Source: Patella vulgata | Lineage: Eukaryota > Mollusca > Gastropoda > Patellidae | NCBI RefSeq assembly: GCF_932274485.2 | Contig: NC_065887.2 | Location: 5,924,001 to 5,988,000 of the forward strand | DNA: 64,000 nucleotides | Direction of reading: 5' to 3' | Part shown: one piece after another, positions 55,239 to 64,000 of the stretch | Layout of the letters: every line of letters starts with the position of its first letter | How positions within the stretch are numbered: position 1 is the first letter of the stretch | The notes under the pieces: generated by a model | Told to the model about the DNA's origin: nothing | Database searches by the model: none | Seen by the model: the letters and a program-made list of their open reading frames with translations, nothing else | Position numbers and translations under genes: made by a program

Positions 55239-55783
55239 GTCGACGTATCGATAACTGCTGAGAAAACAGCATCATGGGTGCATTTATTAATTTAAAAGTT
55301 TAATACCGTTCGAAAATTGGATGTAGTATGTGGCCAGTATAACATCAAGTAAGTTAGGTTGCCAGGCAACGAAACATATGCCCACAGCAGTTTAATCGTT
55401 TGCGCAGTCAACAGGGATTGTCGCATGTTCATTCTTTTGTAGGTAATGTGGGCATTTACAAGAAAATTTCATACAAGATTATAATTTTCGTCGTTTGTGG
55501 TTTTACAAAGGTCGACGCATCGATAACTGCTGAGAAAACAACATCATGGGTGCATTTATTAATTTAGAAGTTTAATACCGTTCGAAAATTGGATGTAGTA
55601 TGTGGCCAGTATAACATGAAGTAAGTTAGGTTGCTAGGCAACGAAACATATGCCCACAGCAGTTTAATCGTTTGCGCAGTCAACAGGGATTGTCGCATAT
55701 TCATTCTTTTGTAGGTAATGTGGGCATTTACAAGAAAATTTCATACAAGATTATAATTTTCGTCGTTTGTGGGTTTACAAAGG
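55239..55783. repeat. 272-bp tandem duplication
   Basis: GTCGACGTATCGATAACTGC (55239) and GTCGACGCATCGATAACTGC (55511) start two nearly identical 272-bp units, which contain GCATTTATTAATTTA and TCGTTTGCGCAGTCAACAGG. Only a handful of differences separate them. No frame is conserved. Confidence 0.92.
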
Positions 55784-56090
55784 TTCTACAAACTGAAACA
55801 AGGGCCTTAATTGTTGAAATTTGACAGATTTTTTTGTTTTGTGTTTTACGAATTTAAATAATGCATACAATTTTCATACAAATCGGATGATAATTTTGTT
55901 GTTCGTGCGTTCACAAGGTTCGAAAAAGTGAAACAAGGGCCACAACTCTAGACATAATTCACAGAAATCGCAGAAATTTAATAGACGTCTTCGTTTCACT
56001 AATTTAAAAGATTCAAATGAATTTCACAAAGTGAAACAAGGGCCATAACTCCAGAAGAAACTAACAGAAATTATTGAAATTAAATAGGAT
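55784..56090. repeat. Three diverged units with GTGAAACAAGGGCC
   Basis: AACTGAAACAAGGGCCTTAA (55793), AAGTGAAACAAGGGCCACAA (55925) and AAGTGAAACAAGGGCCATAA (56030) begin units of about 105-130 bp, each followed by a GACAGATTT/CAGAAAT-like stretch. Confidence 0.65.
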
Positions 56091-56536
56091 TCATCTCATT
56101 AAAATAAACAACATATCAATTTTAAAATAATCAGTTCTGTAGACGACGGACAAACCTACGGACGAGGGCGTATCAAAAGGTGATGTAATCGTCATCCAAA
56201 GAATTGAAAAGGAGTAAAACGGTGTCATAATTTATCAAAATTATGCTTAATAGCGAAGTAAATACTAAACAAGTTATCGTAACAGATTGTATAAATTTAA
56301 TTCATCTTGTTACCATGGATACCGTTCTCTCATGTTCGAGACTCATGAAAGTGTTTTCATGTTCTTCAGCCGTTCTCGAACCTGCGCAAACACTGTTTCT
56401 AATACACTCCTACGGTACGCGCAAGCAAATCATTCAAATAAAATTGAACAATATTAGCCTCGAAATTACCTAGCGCCAGTAAGTATAAAGGATCTATCCG
56501 ACAAACACTAACAACAACTCTAGGTTGATTACATGT

Positions 56537-56650
56537 CATTTGGGACTCAAAAAAATATGACCACGACATTTGGTACTCCAGTATACGACGTTTGGGACTT
56601 TGGTATACGTCGTTTGGGACTCGGGTTAACGACGTTTGGGACTCGGGATA
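56537..56650. repeat. Minisatellite with ACGACGTTTGGGACT units
   Basis: GACGTTTGGGACT recurs four times at 25-30 bp spacing, with the first unit diverged (GACATTTGGTACT). Confidence 0.8.
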
Positions 56651-57312
56651 ATTTATTAGAAATAGGCCAATTCAAACAAAACACGAAAGAAAATATTTAT
56701 TAACATGAAACACGTGGTTAGTAAAAGGCTCAACCAAACGATAAAACATTAGTTGCACTTACGGTTCTTTGATAATCATCGTTTCTCATAAAAGTTTTAT
56801 ATTTATTTAAAACGAATAATATGCTGATGAATTTATTTGAAAATGACCTACACAAAAAACAAAATAAATATTTACACGACATGCAATCTTTTTTTACAAG
56901 CCCCTAGAAATTGTTAACGATAATCCGTGAGCTGCACGTTGACATGCTTGTCGTAGGTGGCAATACCAATTGATAAATTAGTGCGTACAAGGCAAAGTTT
57001 TTTTGTGGAAAATATAAGAAATGGCAACGATCAAAGCGGGATAATTAAAGCTGATTTACTGATAATCCCAATGTTATTACAGTATGTTCAAAGAAACCTA
57101 ACGGTTCTTTGGTGGACGAGGAAAAATGTGAGTTGTCAATCATCGAGAATGGCGGCCGTGTGTTGATTGCAGTTATACCGTTTCACGAAAAAACATTAGC
57201 AGTGGTCGGTCAATCAAGCTCGTTTACTATTTATAACGCAAATATTTCGTTTCGGTTAAAACAAAATATACGTCCATTTTAATTGGCCGAAGGATGTGTG
57301 ACTAATAGAAAT
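56651..57312. other. Intergenic / possible 5' region of candidate gene at 57313
   Basis: No domain-bearing frame is seen. CGGTTCTTTG occurs at 56762 and 57104. An ATGGCGGCC start at 57151 reaches a stop after five codons. The 69-aa ORF 56957-57166 is not supported. Confidence 0.3.
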
Positions 57313-57360
57313 ATGGCGGGCGGACAAACTGACCAAACAGTATATTTCGAGGTATTTGAG
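57313..57360 (+). CDS. Candidate first coding exon (16 codons) with splice donor
   Basis: ATGGCGGGCGGACAAACTGA opens a 16-codon frame, MAGGQTDQTVYFEVFE, that ends exactly at GAG followed by GTAAGC, a good 5' splice donor. The ATG context (AAATATGG) has A at -3. A possible second exon starts after TTTTTAG at 57444 in the same phase. I do not recognise the product. The short length means that chance cannot be excluded. Confidence 0.3.
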
Positions 57361-57443
57361 GTAAGCTAATTTAATATTATATCATAACTGAATGTGCATA
57401 CTTGTGTTTCTGTGTGATTAAATATTCAAAAAATCATTTTTAG

Positions 57444-57569
57444 GATACAGCCTCGACAATAGTCAGCCCTGAATTGCAATGTTTGTTTTGTGTTCTGGGC
57501 GCCATTTTGAAAAAAACTGACATGACCTATATAATACAATCCAGCGATAGTGCAGTAAATTTCCTTTAA
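57444..57569 (+). CDS. Candidate second exon, unrecognised
   Basis: After CATTTTTAG a phase-0 frame runs DTASTIVSPELQCLFCVLGA, then ILKKTDMTYIIQ, to a stop at 57567-57569 (41 codons plus stop). It fits the donor at 57361 without a phase change. The composition is more coding-like than the surroundings, but no family is recognised. A further acceptor-like TTTCTTCAG at 57855-57863 precedes AAGAACATGGAAAATTG and a GT, so other exon models are possible. Confidence 0.22.
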   Translation, partial: DTASTIVSPELQCLFCVLGAILKKTDMTYIIQSSDSAVNFL

Positions 57570-58075
57570 AAGGGAATCCGAATTTGTTAATTTTCTGCAA
57601 TATCACTTCGGTGGTAGCGGACGTTAAATAAAGCTATTTCACGTACAAAGACCTACAATAAAATCCAGGTGAATTGGGAAAAATATTCATGTATTTTCTT
57701 GATGAAGAGTAGCTATTTCAATTTGTAAATGCCCAGTCATCTTAGACAAATAATAATTCCAACTTCAAATCAGTTGTATTTATTCAAATCATACTATGAA
57801 TAATTGTATTTTTCCACTTGCATAATAATAAAAACTTGACTTTTATTATTTTATTTCTTCAGGCCAAGAACATGGAAAATTGGTAATTGCCTTGTATCAC
57901 TGCTAACTATAAGGCACCCGGTCTGAGGGAAAACTGAATTATTACAACCTGATGTTACATTACATTATACATCTTTCTGAAAGTAATTTAAAGAAAGTGA
58001 ATATCATATTAGAAGCTATAAATAAATAGTTTCGTGGAAAGTTAGGAAACAGTAACTCAATGATGACAAATGAAA
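57570..58075. other. Non-coding DNA with dispersed-repeat patches
   Basis: Bases 57598-57632 carry the TCTGCAATATCACTTCGGTG motif that also occurs near 17336 and, reversed, in the 1.4-10 kb duplication. Bases 57975-58065 match the reverse complement of 10485-10570. Confidence 0.5.
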
Positions 58076-58115
58076 TGAAATGAAATAAAATGGGGTTTAA
58101 CTTGCATTCATATTT

Positions 58116-58349
58116 GGGGGATTGGGTGGCCGAATGGTTAGCACGTGCATGTGCTGGCGTGGTTTCGAATCCCCGGTTGTACGTGATAAGGAGAGGGGTC
58201 GCCTGTCCAACCTCATGGGTTTTCTCCGGTTCCTCCGGTTTTATCCCACTGCTAAAGACCCCTACGCACAAGATAAGTATTGAAATAAAATTAAACCATG
58301 TTAGTCCCGAAATGACCTAGTTTGAGTCGAATGGGCATTAAACCCCATT

Positions 58350-58385
<36 letters not shown>
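58116..58385 (+). mobile_element. SINE (type B), full length
   Basis: The tRNA-like head has an A box (GGTGGCCGAATGGTTAGCAC) and B box (GGTTTCGAATCCCCG). The body contains GGGGTCGCCTGTCCAACCTC, TCTCCGGTTCCTCCGG and GCTAAAGACCCCTACGC, then CCGAAATGACCTAG and a CATTAAACCCCATT end followed by a long (TC)n tract. A type A tail scrap (58068-58100) abuts it upstream. ORFs on both strands are SINE-derived. Confidence 0.88.
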
Positions 58386-58389
<4 letters not shown>

Positions 58390-58465
58390 ATATTTGACAT
58401 TTGAAAAACAACTAAATTACTATCTAAAAACATTTTAGTGGCATATGGAAAAGATTTAATAATTC

Positions 58466-58848
58466 TCACCAAAATGCTACTTTGTGTACTGTGTGATAAA
58501 GAGGTTAAATGGCAATTCACGCTTGATACAAAAACCATTCAATGAATTAAGTGATTCTGACACTGCTGATGAAGATGGAATAGGAGCTACTATTAGTAAT
58601 TTATCTGGTCGACAATTGTCAGCTGGCTTTTAGAACTCGTCATGGAAGACAATCTTTGGATGATGATATAGATCAAGTTTCCATCACTGATTATTCTTCA
58701 CCTGATTCTGAAGATAATTTAACTTCTATAGGCGGTTTACTTGCTAAGAAGAGGAAATTATCTACAACCAGAATTAGGCGCCATGGTGATTTCACAGGAG
58801 ATATAAATAACCATTTTGAATTTGACACTGAATTTAATATTAATATAT
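58466..58848 (+). pseudogene. Coding-like acidic/serine-rich segment, unrecognised, one frameshift
   Basis: From about 58466 a frame reads VIKRLNGNSRLIQKPFNELS, then DSDTADEDGIGATISNLSGR. After one extra T in a TTTT run (about 58628) it continues as TRHGRQSLDDDIDQVSITDY, then SSPDSEDNLTSIGG and LLAKKRKLSTTRIRRHGDFT. The amino-acid pattern (acidic-serine clusters and a KKRK basic motif) looks like real protein. It is joined in frame to LINE RNase H sequence at about 58848. It may be a decayed host exon or processed copy. No function is assigned. Confidence 0.4.
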
Positions 58849-59226
58849 CGAAAAGGCTACCAGATGGATGCTCTATCTATACAGCAGAACTAAAGGCAAT
58901 ATCCACAGCTCACCGTACAAAGAGCAGTCATTGTGTCAGACTCCCTTAGCAGCATAAAGTCAATAATACATGATAAAAAAACGCCTAGACCAGAAATTGT
59001 TCAGAATATTCGAGCAAGTGTTTATTCCTTCCGAAACAAAAATAAAACCGTAGAATTTACATGGATACCATCCCATGTTGGCATAGCAGGTAATGATTCC
59101 GCAGACAATCTGGCTCGCAAAGGACTCAGCCTCTGCGAGACCGAATACTTAAACTATAGCGTTCAGGAATTTAATAGCATCGTCAAAACTAAAATTAAAT
59201 CAGAATTATACTTTAGATACTTTTAG
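58849..59226 (+). mobile_element. LINE RNase H domain fragment
   Basis: RLPDGCSIYTAELKAIS carries the catalytic glutamate. After one frameshift, IVSDSLSSIKSII carries the second acidic residue, and FTWIPSHVGIAGNDSADNLA carries the WIPSHVGI signature and the third. These are the hallmarks of the RNase H domain of I-group and related LINEs. The fragment ends at a stop at 59226 and passes straight into LINE 5' UTR sequence. It is not a functional enzyme gene. Confidence 0.8.
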
Positions 59227-59510
59227 ATTCAATTTAAAGGACAATATTGGTGTCAGTCATTATCACATATGTGGTAGAACTGGTTAAACACATTCCAAAT
59301 ATAATTTTTACACAGAGATCATTGATACGATAGATGCGTCATACAGGTGTCATGAATCGGAAGTGACGAACGCTAAAGTAAAACACGAGTTATCCCTCTA
59401 TATAACTGACTGAAGCGACGAGTGAAAACAGAAACACGGCCGTATTTCTGCTTATTAATAATTCCTTCGAAGACCAAAAGTTGTTGTGTGAGACTGTGAA
59501 AGGATATCTG
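59227..59510 (+). mobile_element. LINE 5' UTR copy, joined to an RNase H fragment
   Basis: It is the inverted match of 11960-12217, where the same sequence precedes ORF1. Here it follows a LINE 3'-domain fragment in the same orientation, giving a 3'-end to 5'-end order as expected for two tandem or rearranged copies. No ORF1 follows. Confidence 0.65.
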
Positions 59511-59521
59511 ACAATTCATAA

Positions 59522-59681
59522 AAAGAATTGACTGCCACTAGATAAGAGAACACTAAAGAAAAACAGAAAAGTCCGTGCATTACCATGTTTTTATAAGGTA
59601 TAGAATGAATATAAACAAGGGAATGTACGGACTATTTCTATTTTTCTCGTGTTCTCTTATCTAATGACATTCAATTCTTTG
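59522..59681. mobile_element. Foldback MITE, 62-bp inverted arms
   Basis: AAAGAATTGACTGCCACTAG with ATAAGAGAACACTAAAG and GTCCGTGCATTACC (59522-59584) pairs with the reverse complement of 59619-59681. About 35 bp lies between. Mismatches are scattered and few. No coding sequence. Confidence 0.85.
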
Positions 59682-59789
59682 TTGTTACAAAACAGGCTTC
59701 GATTGGAAACAGGGAACTAAATAGATACGTAAATAATGGACTTGAACCCGAGACCCACTTACAGACAAACCGCTACACAGGACGGGTGG

Positions 59790-60065
59790 GGTGGGGGAAT
59801 GACCGAATGGTTAGCGCATGCGTGTTGTACCTTAAGGTCTGTCATTGGGCCAATTGGTGTGGTTTGGATTTTCCGGTTGTACGTGACATTACAAGCAGTA
59901 GGGTCACCTGTCCAACCTCGTGGGTTTTCTCCGGGTCCTCCGGTTTCCGCCCACTGCCAAAGACCCCTACGAAATAAAATTGAAATAAAATTGAACCCTG
60001 TTAGTCTCGAAATGACCTAGTTTGTGTCGAGTGGACGTTAACACCCCATCCCTCCCCTTCTCTAT
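59790..60065 (+). mobile_element. SINE (type B), full length
   Basis: The head has GAATGACCGAATGGTTAGCG (A box), but the B box is diverged or displaced (GTGGTTTGGATTTTCCGG). The body contains GGGTCACCTGTCCAACCTCG, TTTTCTCCGGGTCCTCCGG and GCCAAAGACCCCTACG, then GAAATGACCTAGTTTGTG and a CCCCATCCCTCC tail. The ORFs 59736-60020 and 59786-59977 are SINE-derived. Confidence 0.82.
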
Positions 60066-61075
60066 ACCTTTGCCGTGGCTTATTTTGAGAGATCAAAAGG
60101 AATTACTATCTAAAGGGAGATAACTCTTAATCGTGCAGCAAGAAGAGCTATAAATAACTTGAAGAAAACCCGGGCAAATCATTGCCAAAGCGAATATTAA
60201 AGATACATTATGGGAGATAAGATAGAGATGGCAGTTCTCGTTATAATAGATAAAAACTAGACAGTGTAAAGGTAATTTGCTGAAAATTTTAGTCAAATTG
60301 ATCCACTATGAGCCGAGAAAGAAGCGGGTGAAATTTTTGCATAGTCTCGGTCATCATTACTAAAATCATTAATATAAACAGCATAGTCTCGATTATCCAC
60401 TTTTTCTGATTTAATTATCTTTGGCCGTTAGCGGCATATAGGAATCTAATCCAGCCTACATCGAAGGCTAGCCTTGACATCGAGAGTTTATTACGGTCTG
60501 GATAAGTTAATTAATGTCTAATTGATAATTTAGATAACATTTCAGGCCTAAAGAAAGACTTGTAATAAGCAGATTTTGCTCTTGCATAATGCATGTTTAA
60601 TTAATAAAGTTATTTCACACACGGGTTAGTAAGTAACACCCGATGACTATTAAAAAAATAGTACAATATCGATAATAAGTTAAGAATTGATTTCAGGACA
60701 GGATATGGATATATTTACTTCAACATGTTGCTAGGGTTATATTGATCAGTTGATCAGTTTATATAAATACATACACTTCTATATTTACAACATTAGCTAC
60801 AGAATACATCTACTGTACATACTAACGTATCCAGGTGAGACAGATTGAATTAAACTGTCATTTAAACAGGGGTTTTCTACTGTTTTAAAGCTAACACTAG
60901 ATTTCCGCGTGGATATCAGTATGTTTTAATGTAGACTAAATAATAATTATTACTCAATCAAGACGATGGTTCACTGATAACACTGTGATTGTAAATACTG
61001 TCAATCAGTACCAGTTTGGTGACCATGTTATGATGGACGATTCAACACCACACGTGTATCTGTTCCGGTATGAGG
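60066..61075. other. Intergenic DNA, no gene seen
   Basis: AT-rich sequence. Bases 60509-60590 (TTAATTAATGTCTAATTGAT then ACATTTCAGGC) recur at 63875-63950 as a direct repeat of about 80 bp. Confidence 0.45.
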
Positions 61076-61397
61076 GAATCACGTGGCTAAGTGGGTAAAC
61101 CGCTGGCTCGCTAGCCTGGAGGTCGGGTGTTCGATCCCTGCATTGGCCCAGAAAGTTCATCTGGATTTTCCGGCGTGGTTTCCCCCTCGGATGAGACGAA
61201 CAATCGAGGTCCCGTGTATACATTGGAATGCACGTAAAAGATCCCTTGGCAGTTGGAATTCGATATAAGAGTAGGCGATAGTGCCCCTGCTCGGGCAAAA
61301 TTTCCCTCATAGCACACTGTATGGCGTATGCCCGTCTTCATTAGCCCAGTATAGGAGCAGAACAGTAGGACGTTAAACCCCATTTCATTTCATTTCT
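61076..61397 (+). mobile_element. SINE (type A), full length, short body
   Basis: The head contains GTGGCTAAGTGGGTAAACCG and GGTGTTCGATCCCTGC, the body CCCGTGTATACATTGG and ACGTAAAAGATCCCTTGGC, then ATTAGCCCAGTATAGG and the CGTTAAACCCC tail. It lacks about 60 bp present at 54300-54360 (the GACAAGGACAGCTG segment). That segment instead begins a separate scrap right after the tail (61398-61476). Confidence 0.88.
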
Positions 61398-61476
61398 GAC
61401 AAGGACAGCTGTCTAGTCGTTCGAATGGGACGAAAACCCGAGGTCCCGTGTACACATTGGCATGCACGTAAAAGCT
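61398..61476 (+). mobile_element. SINE (type A) internal fragment
   Basis: TGACAAGGACAGCTGTCTAG, then CGAGGTCCCGTGTACACATT and GGCATGCACGTAAAAGC, form a body segment abutting the tail of the preceding SINE. Confidence 0.7.
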
Positions 61477-61589
61477 AGCGCAATTGAACACTTCGAACGC
61501 CCACGCGTTCTCAGTGCACGAGCTCGGGTGTTCATCTTACTTGAACCCCTCTGTCTCAGTCGATCACCCTACGGATTGTACGTTTTATA

Positions 61590-61690
61590 ATATGACTGAA
61601 TGATTTAACGAGCCAGGCGTGACGATTATATCTATGGATGAATGGTTTAACGAGTCTGGCGTGACGATTATATCGATTCATGACTGGAGG
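61590..61690. repeat. 46-bp tandem duplication
   Basis: ATTTAACGAGCCAGGCGTGA and GTTTAACGAGTCTGGCGTGA, each followed by CGATTATATC and a TGGATGAATG- or TCATGACTGG-like step, form two units. Confidence 0.75.
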
Positions 61691-62007
61691 GGTTGCAATT
61701 GACCGTCAATTCAGTTCACTGGCCATATGGACCATAACGACCGATATAAACAAACATGGCTGAAATCGTGTCGGGTGGGTGTGGATATGTTAATCACTAA
61801 AGATGTATCGGAAATATAAATTAAGTGCAGAAGTTAACCAGTTACCTGTTGTACCACCTATAAAAATAGGATGTAGTGTGTCAAATCACCTGGATCAGCA
61901 TGTAAACAATAAACCCACGTTACAAAGGTAAACGGCATTATAATATTATGTTATGTCAAAGAGGTTTCCGCTACATATACATAATAGAAACACATCAATA
62001 CGAACCG

Positions 62008-62196
62008 GTGGGTTAGATGGTCGAATGGTTAGTGCGTGCACGTTGTATCATCAGGTCCTACCTCGTGGGTTTTCTCCGGGTCCTCAGGTTTCCTCCCACT
62101 GCTGATGACCCCTACGCGCAAGCGAATTATTGAAATGAAATGAAACCATCTGTTAGTCGCGAAATGGCCTAGTTTGTGTCGAGGGAACGTTAATCC

Positions 62197-62239
<43 letters not shown>

Positions 62240-62260
62240 CATTCCATGAATCGCAACAGT
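62008..62260 (+). mobile_element. SINE (type B), internally deleted, (TC)n tail
   Basis: The head is GGTCGAATGGTTAGTGCGTG. The B-box region and following bases are missing, and the body resumes at CCTACCTCGTGGGTTTTCTC. It continues with GATGACCCCTACGCG, then GAAATGGCCTAGTTTGTG and CGTTAATCCCCATC, followed by about 40 bp of (TC)n. The antisense ORF 62029-62256 is this element. Confidence 0.8.
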
Positions 62261-62414
62261 TAGTCTACGTATGAGCAATGTCTTACAAACATTAGCTGGT
62301 AAAGGATGTCCAATATCAGGGGCGGATAACTCACTGTCATCAGGTTATTTATAGAAGTATGTTTTGTCCCGTCAAACACCAATTATGGAAAAAATATTTG
62401 ATAAGACGGCGGAG

Positions 62415-62595
62415 GGATTAACCCAGTTCTACCCAATACTACCCAGTACCCCTCAATACCACCCCAATATCACCACATACTACCCAATACTACAACATAA
62501 TGATGCAAAGTGTGCATATCTATATTGTAGCATTGGATAGTATTGGGTAGTATTGGGGTGGTATTGGGTAGCATTGGGTAGTATTGGGTAAATCG
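62415..62595. repeat. Palindromic minisatellite of TACCCAATAC / GTATTGGGTA
   Basis: A left arm of TACCCAATAC-type words (62419-62490) is followed, after about 35 bp, by a right arm of GTATTGGGTAG words (62526-62592). The arms pair over most of their length and could form a cruciform. The two strands differ strongly in C/G content across the centre. Confidence 0.8.
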
Positions 62596-62609
62596 TCTCG
62601 CCACTGTCA

Positions 62610-62786
62610 AGACCCGTCGACCAAAACTAGGTTCCGTGTTTCCGTTGGCATACACGTAAAAGAATTCGATTGTTGTTCGGGCAAAATTCCCCTCACAGCA
62701 CACTGTATGGCATATGCCTGTCTTCATTAGCCCAGTTCGGAGCAGAACAGTGGGACGTTAAACCCCATTTCATTTCATTTCATTTT
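62610..62786 (+). mobile_element. SINE (type A), 5'-truncated
   Basis: AACTAGGTTCCGTGTTTCCG and ATACACGTAAAAGAATTCG, then TCACAGCACACTGTATGGC, TTAGCCCAGTTCGGAGC and the ACGTTAAACCCC tail with three CATTT repeats. The head is absent. Confidence 0.82.
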
Positions 62787-63070
62787 AAAATTATTCTGTG
62801 ATGATTTTCTCTTTTGGTACTATTTCAGTCAACATAATATTTTCAATATTTCCGTCAGAATATTTTATAACTTTGGGTGACATTCACGTGGCAGGATATG
62901 TTTGGCCTTTTAGTTCAGCCAATATCTTTTCTCTTCTGCGGTCGATTGTTTCCGCCATCATTTATCACCGTATTAAAGTTTGGTGACATACACGAGACGG
63001 GCTATTTTTGTCCTTACAGAACTTAAGACACAAGACAAGCAAGCATTCTTTTTTACACTTTCTGCATTGG

Positions 63071-63145
63071 AAATGAAATGAAATGGTGTTTAATGACCCA
63101 CCTTGTTTAACCGACTGGAGTAATGGATGAAGACGGGGTTTCTGC
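63071..63145 (-). mobile_element. SINE (type A) tail fragment
   Basis: GAAATGAAATGAAATGGTGT, TTAATGACCCACC and ACTGGAGTAATGGATGAAGA, reverse oriented, are a diverged 3' end of type A. Confidence 0.65.
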
Positions 63146-64000
63146 ATTTCGATTTCGATTTTTTATACATAAGGATGAATACTCATATTGAAATTTAAAG
63201 GGTCAATACCACTCTTGTTGTAACTGAATAATATGTCCCAATCTTTATTCTGGTCAACAAATTGTACTATTTTAGAATTGTTCAATTAATTGATGATATA
63301 AATTTCATCTTAACACACCTTATTTAAAAATTTTGAAAAATTCAACATAATGGTTTGAAACGTCTAACGTAAACCTTTTCAAATGAAACTTCGATTTAAA
63401 AATATTTTCGAACCCTCTGGACAAGTAAAATAGGACGTAATGGATAATTTACACAACAGGTAGGACACTTAAACATCTAGTACTTAGATAGAGATATTAT
63501 TTTTTTCCTGGAGCTTTCAAGCCAGCAAGAGTGTTATTGTCCCTTTAAAAGAAGACTCCAGTGAGAGTCTTTGGGCATGTTTTTAAAAAAATTACTTTCA
63601 TCAATCAAATATTTAAAGATACATTAGTTAAGAGTTTTATAAAGAGTTGGTCATTCTTGCTATTATAATTCGAAAATAGATGATAAAATGATAAAAAAGG
63701 AAATTATTGAAAATTTCATTCAAATTACTTCATTCTCAGCCAAGTTATCACTGTTTGTAGTTTTGGCAAGATGTGTGCACATTTTTAAATTAAATTTTAT
63801 GGCGAACCGTTTTAATCTAGTTAAAATCTCGAGACTCCGATGCCATCGAAAGTCAATTATGGTCTTGTTTTGTTAATTAATGTCTAATTAATAATTTATA
63901 TAACATTTCAGGCTTAAAAAAAAACCTGCAATAGGCAGATTTATCTTTATTATTTAATTTATATCGCTCTTTTTTTTTCTTGTTCTTAACAATTTTACTA
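63146..64000. other. Intergenic DNA, no gene seen
   Basis: AT-rich sequence to the window end. It contains only the direct repeat of 60509-60590 (63875-63950). The 62-codon frame at 63688 has no features. Confidence 0.4.

Noticed and set aside
1-64000. LTR retroelements or other virus-derived elements
   Set aside because: I saw no long terminal repeats flanking gag/pol-like frames, no aspartic protease or integrase motif, and no capsid- or envelope-like frame. The reverse-transcriptase traces are LINE-type.

Overview
The window reads as nuclear DNA of a marine mollusc, most likely a gastropod. This is an inference from very AT-rich intergenic DNA, abundant tRNA-derived SINEs of a type common in molluscan genomes, several LINE fragments, and a cluster of metazoan TRIM-type genes. 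There are no operons, bacterial genes, rRNA genes or CRISPR arrays. About two thirds of the window is identifiable or suspected repeat DNA.

The host genes that can be supported are members of one tandemly expanded family of intronless RING / B-box / coiled-coil E3 ubiquitin ligases. Their C-terminal domain reads as MATH, so the architecture resembles TRIM37. Three members are intact: 14079-15332 (-), 32432-33691 (-) and 40281-41543 (+). One is a decayed copy with repeated 5' ends (23257-24440, +). One is a 3' half cut by a repeat (49345-49816, +). One is a 45-bp scrap (45765-45810, -). The copies share a 5' leader, about 1 kb of upstream DNA and a 3' flank, so the duplicated unit was several kilobases long. 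Orientation alternates -, +, -, +, giving head-to-head and tail-to-tail arrangements. A weak candidate for a separate, spliced gene begins at 57313.

Layout: 1-1.3 kb, AT-rich, no gene. 1.3-10.47 kb, a very young tandem segmental duplication with three near-identical copies. 11.15-12.42 kb, LINE ORF1 fragment plus 5' UTR (-) and a SINE. 13-16 kb, first TRIM gene and flanks. 17.9-21.7 kb, a foldback element, a 631-bp Helitron-like element and one arm of a 1.2-1.5 kb inverted duplication. 22-25.2 kb, decayed TRIM copy. 25.8-27.9 kb, minisatellites. 28.1-30.75 kb, a LINE with a second LINE nested inside it. 32.2-34.9 kb, second intact TRIM gene and second Helitron-like copy. 35.3-38.6 kb, a 310-bp inverted repeat around a broken Tc1-like transposase and a SINE. 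39.2-41.9 kb, third intact TRIM gene. 42-48.3 kb, minisatellite, foldback element and the other arm of the inverted duplication. 48.8-50.1 kb, hairpin repeats and the TRIM fragment invaded by a CACTGAAAA-type element. 52.1-54.6 kb, a 1,067-bp tandem duplication of SINE-rich DNA. 55.2-56.7 kb, tandem repeats. 57.3-59.5 kb, candidate exons, coding-like debris and LINE fragments. 59.5-64 kb, foldback element, SINEs and simple repeats.

The intact TRIM proteins would be expected to act as cytosolic or nuclear ubiquitin ligases, with MATH as the substrate-recognition module. Their redundancy, birth-and-death pattern and repeat-rich setting resemble fast-evolving recognition families, but nothing in the sequence proves an immune role.
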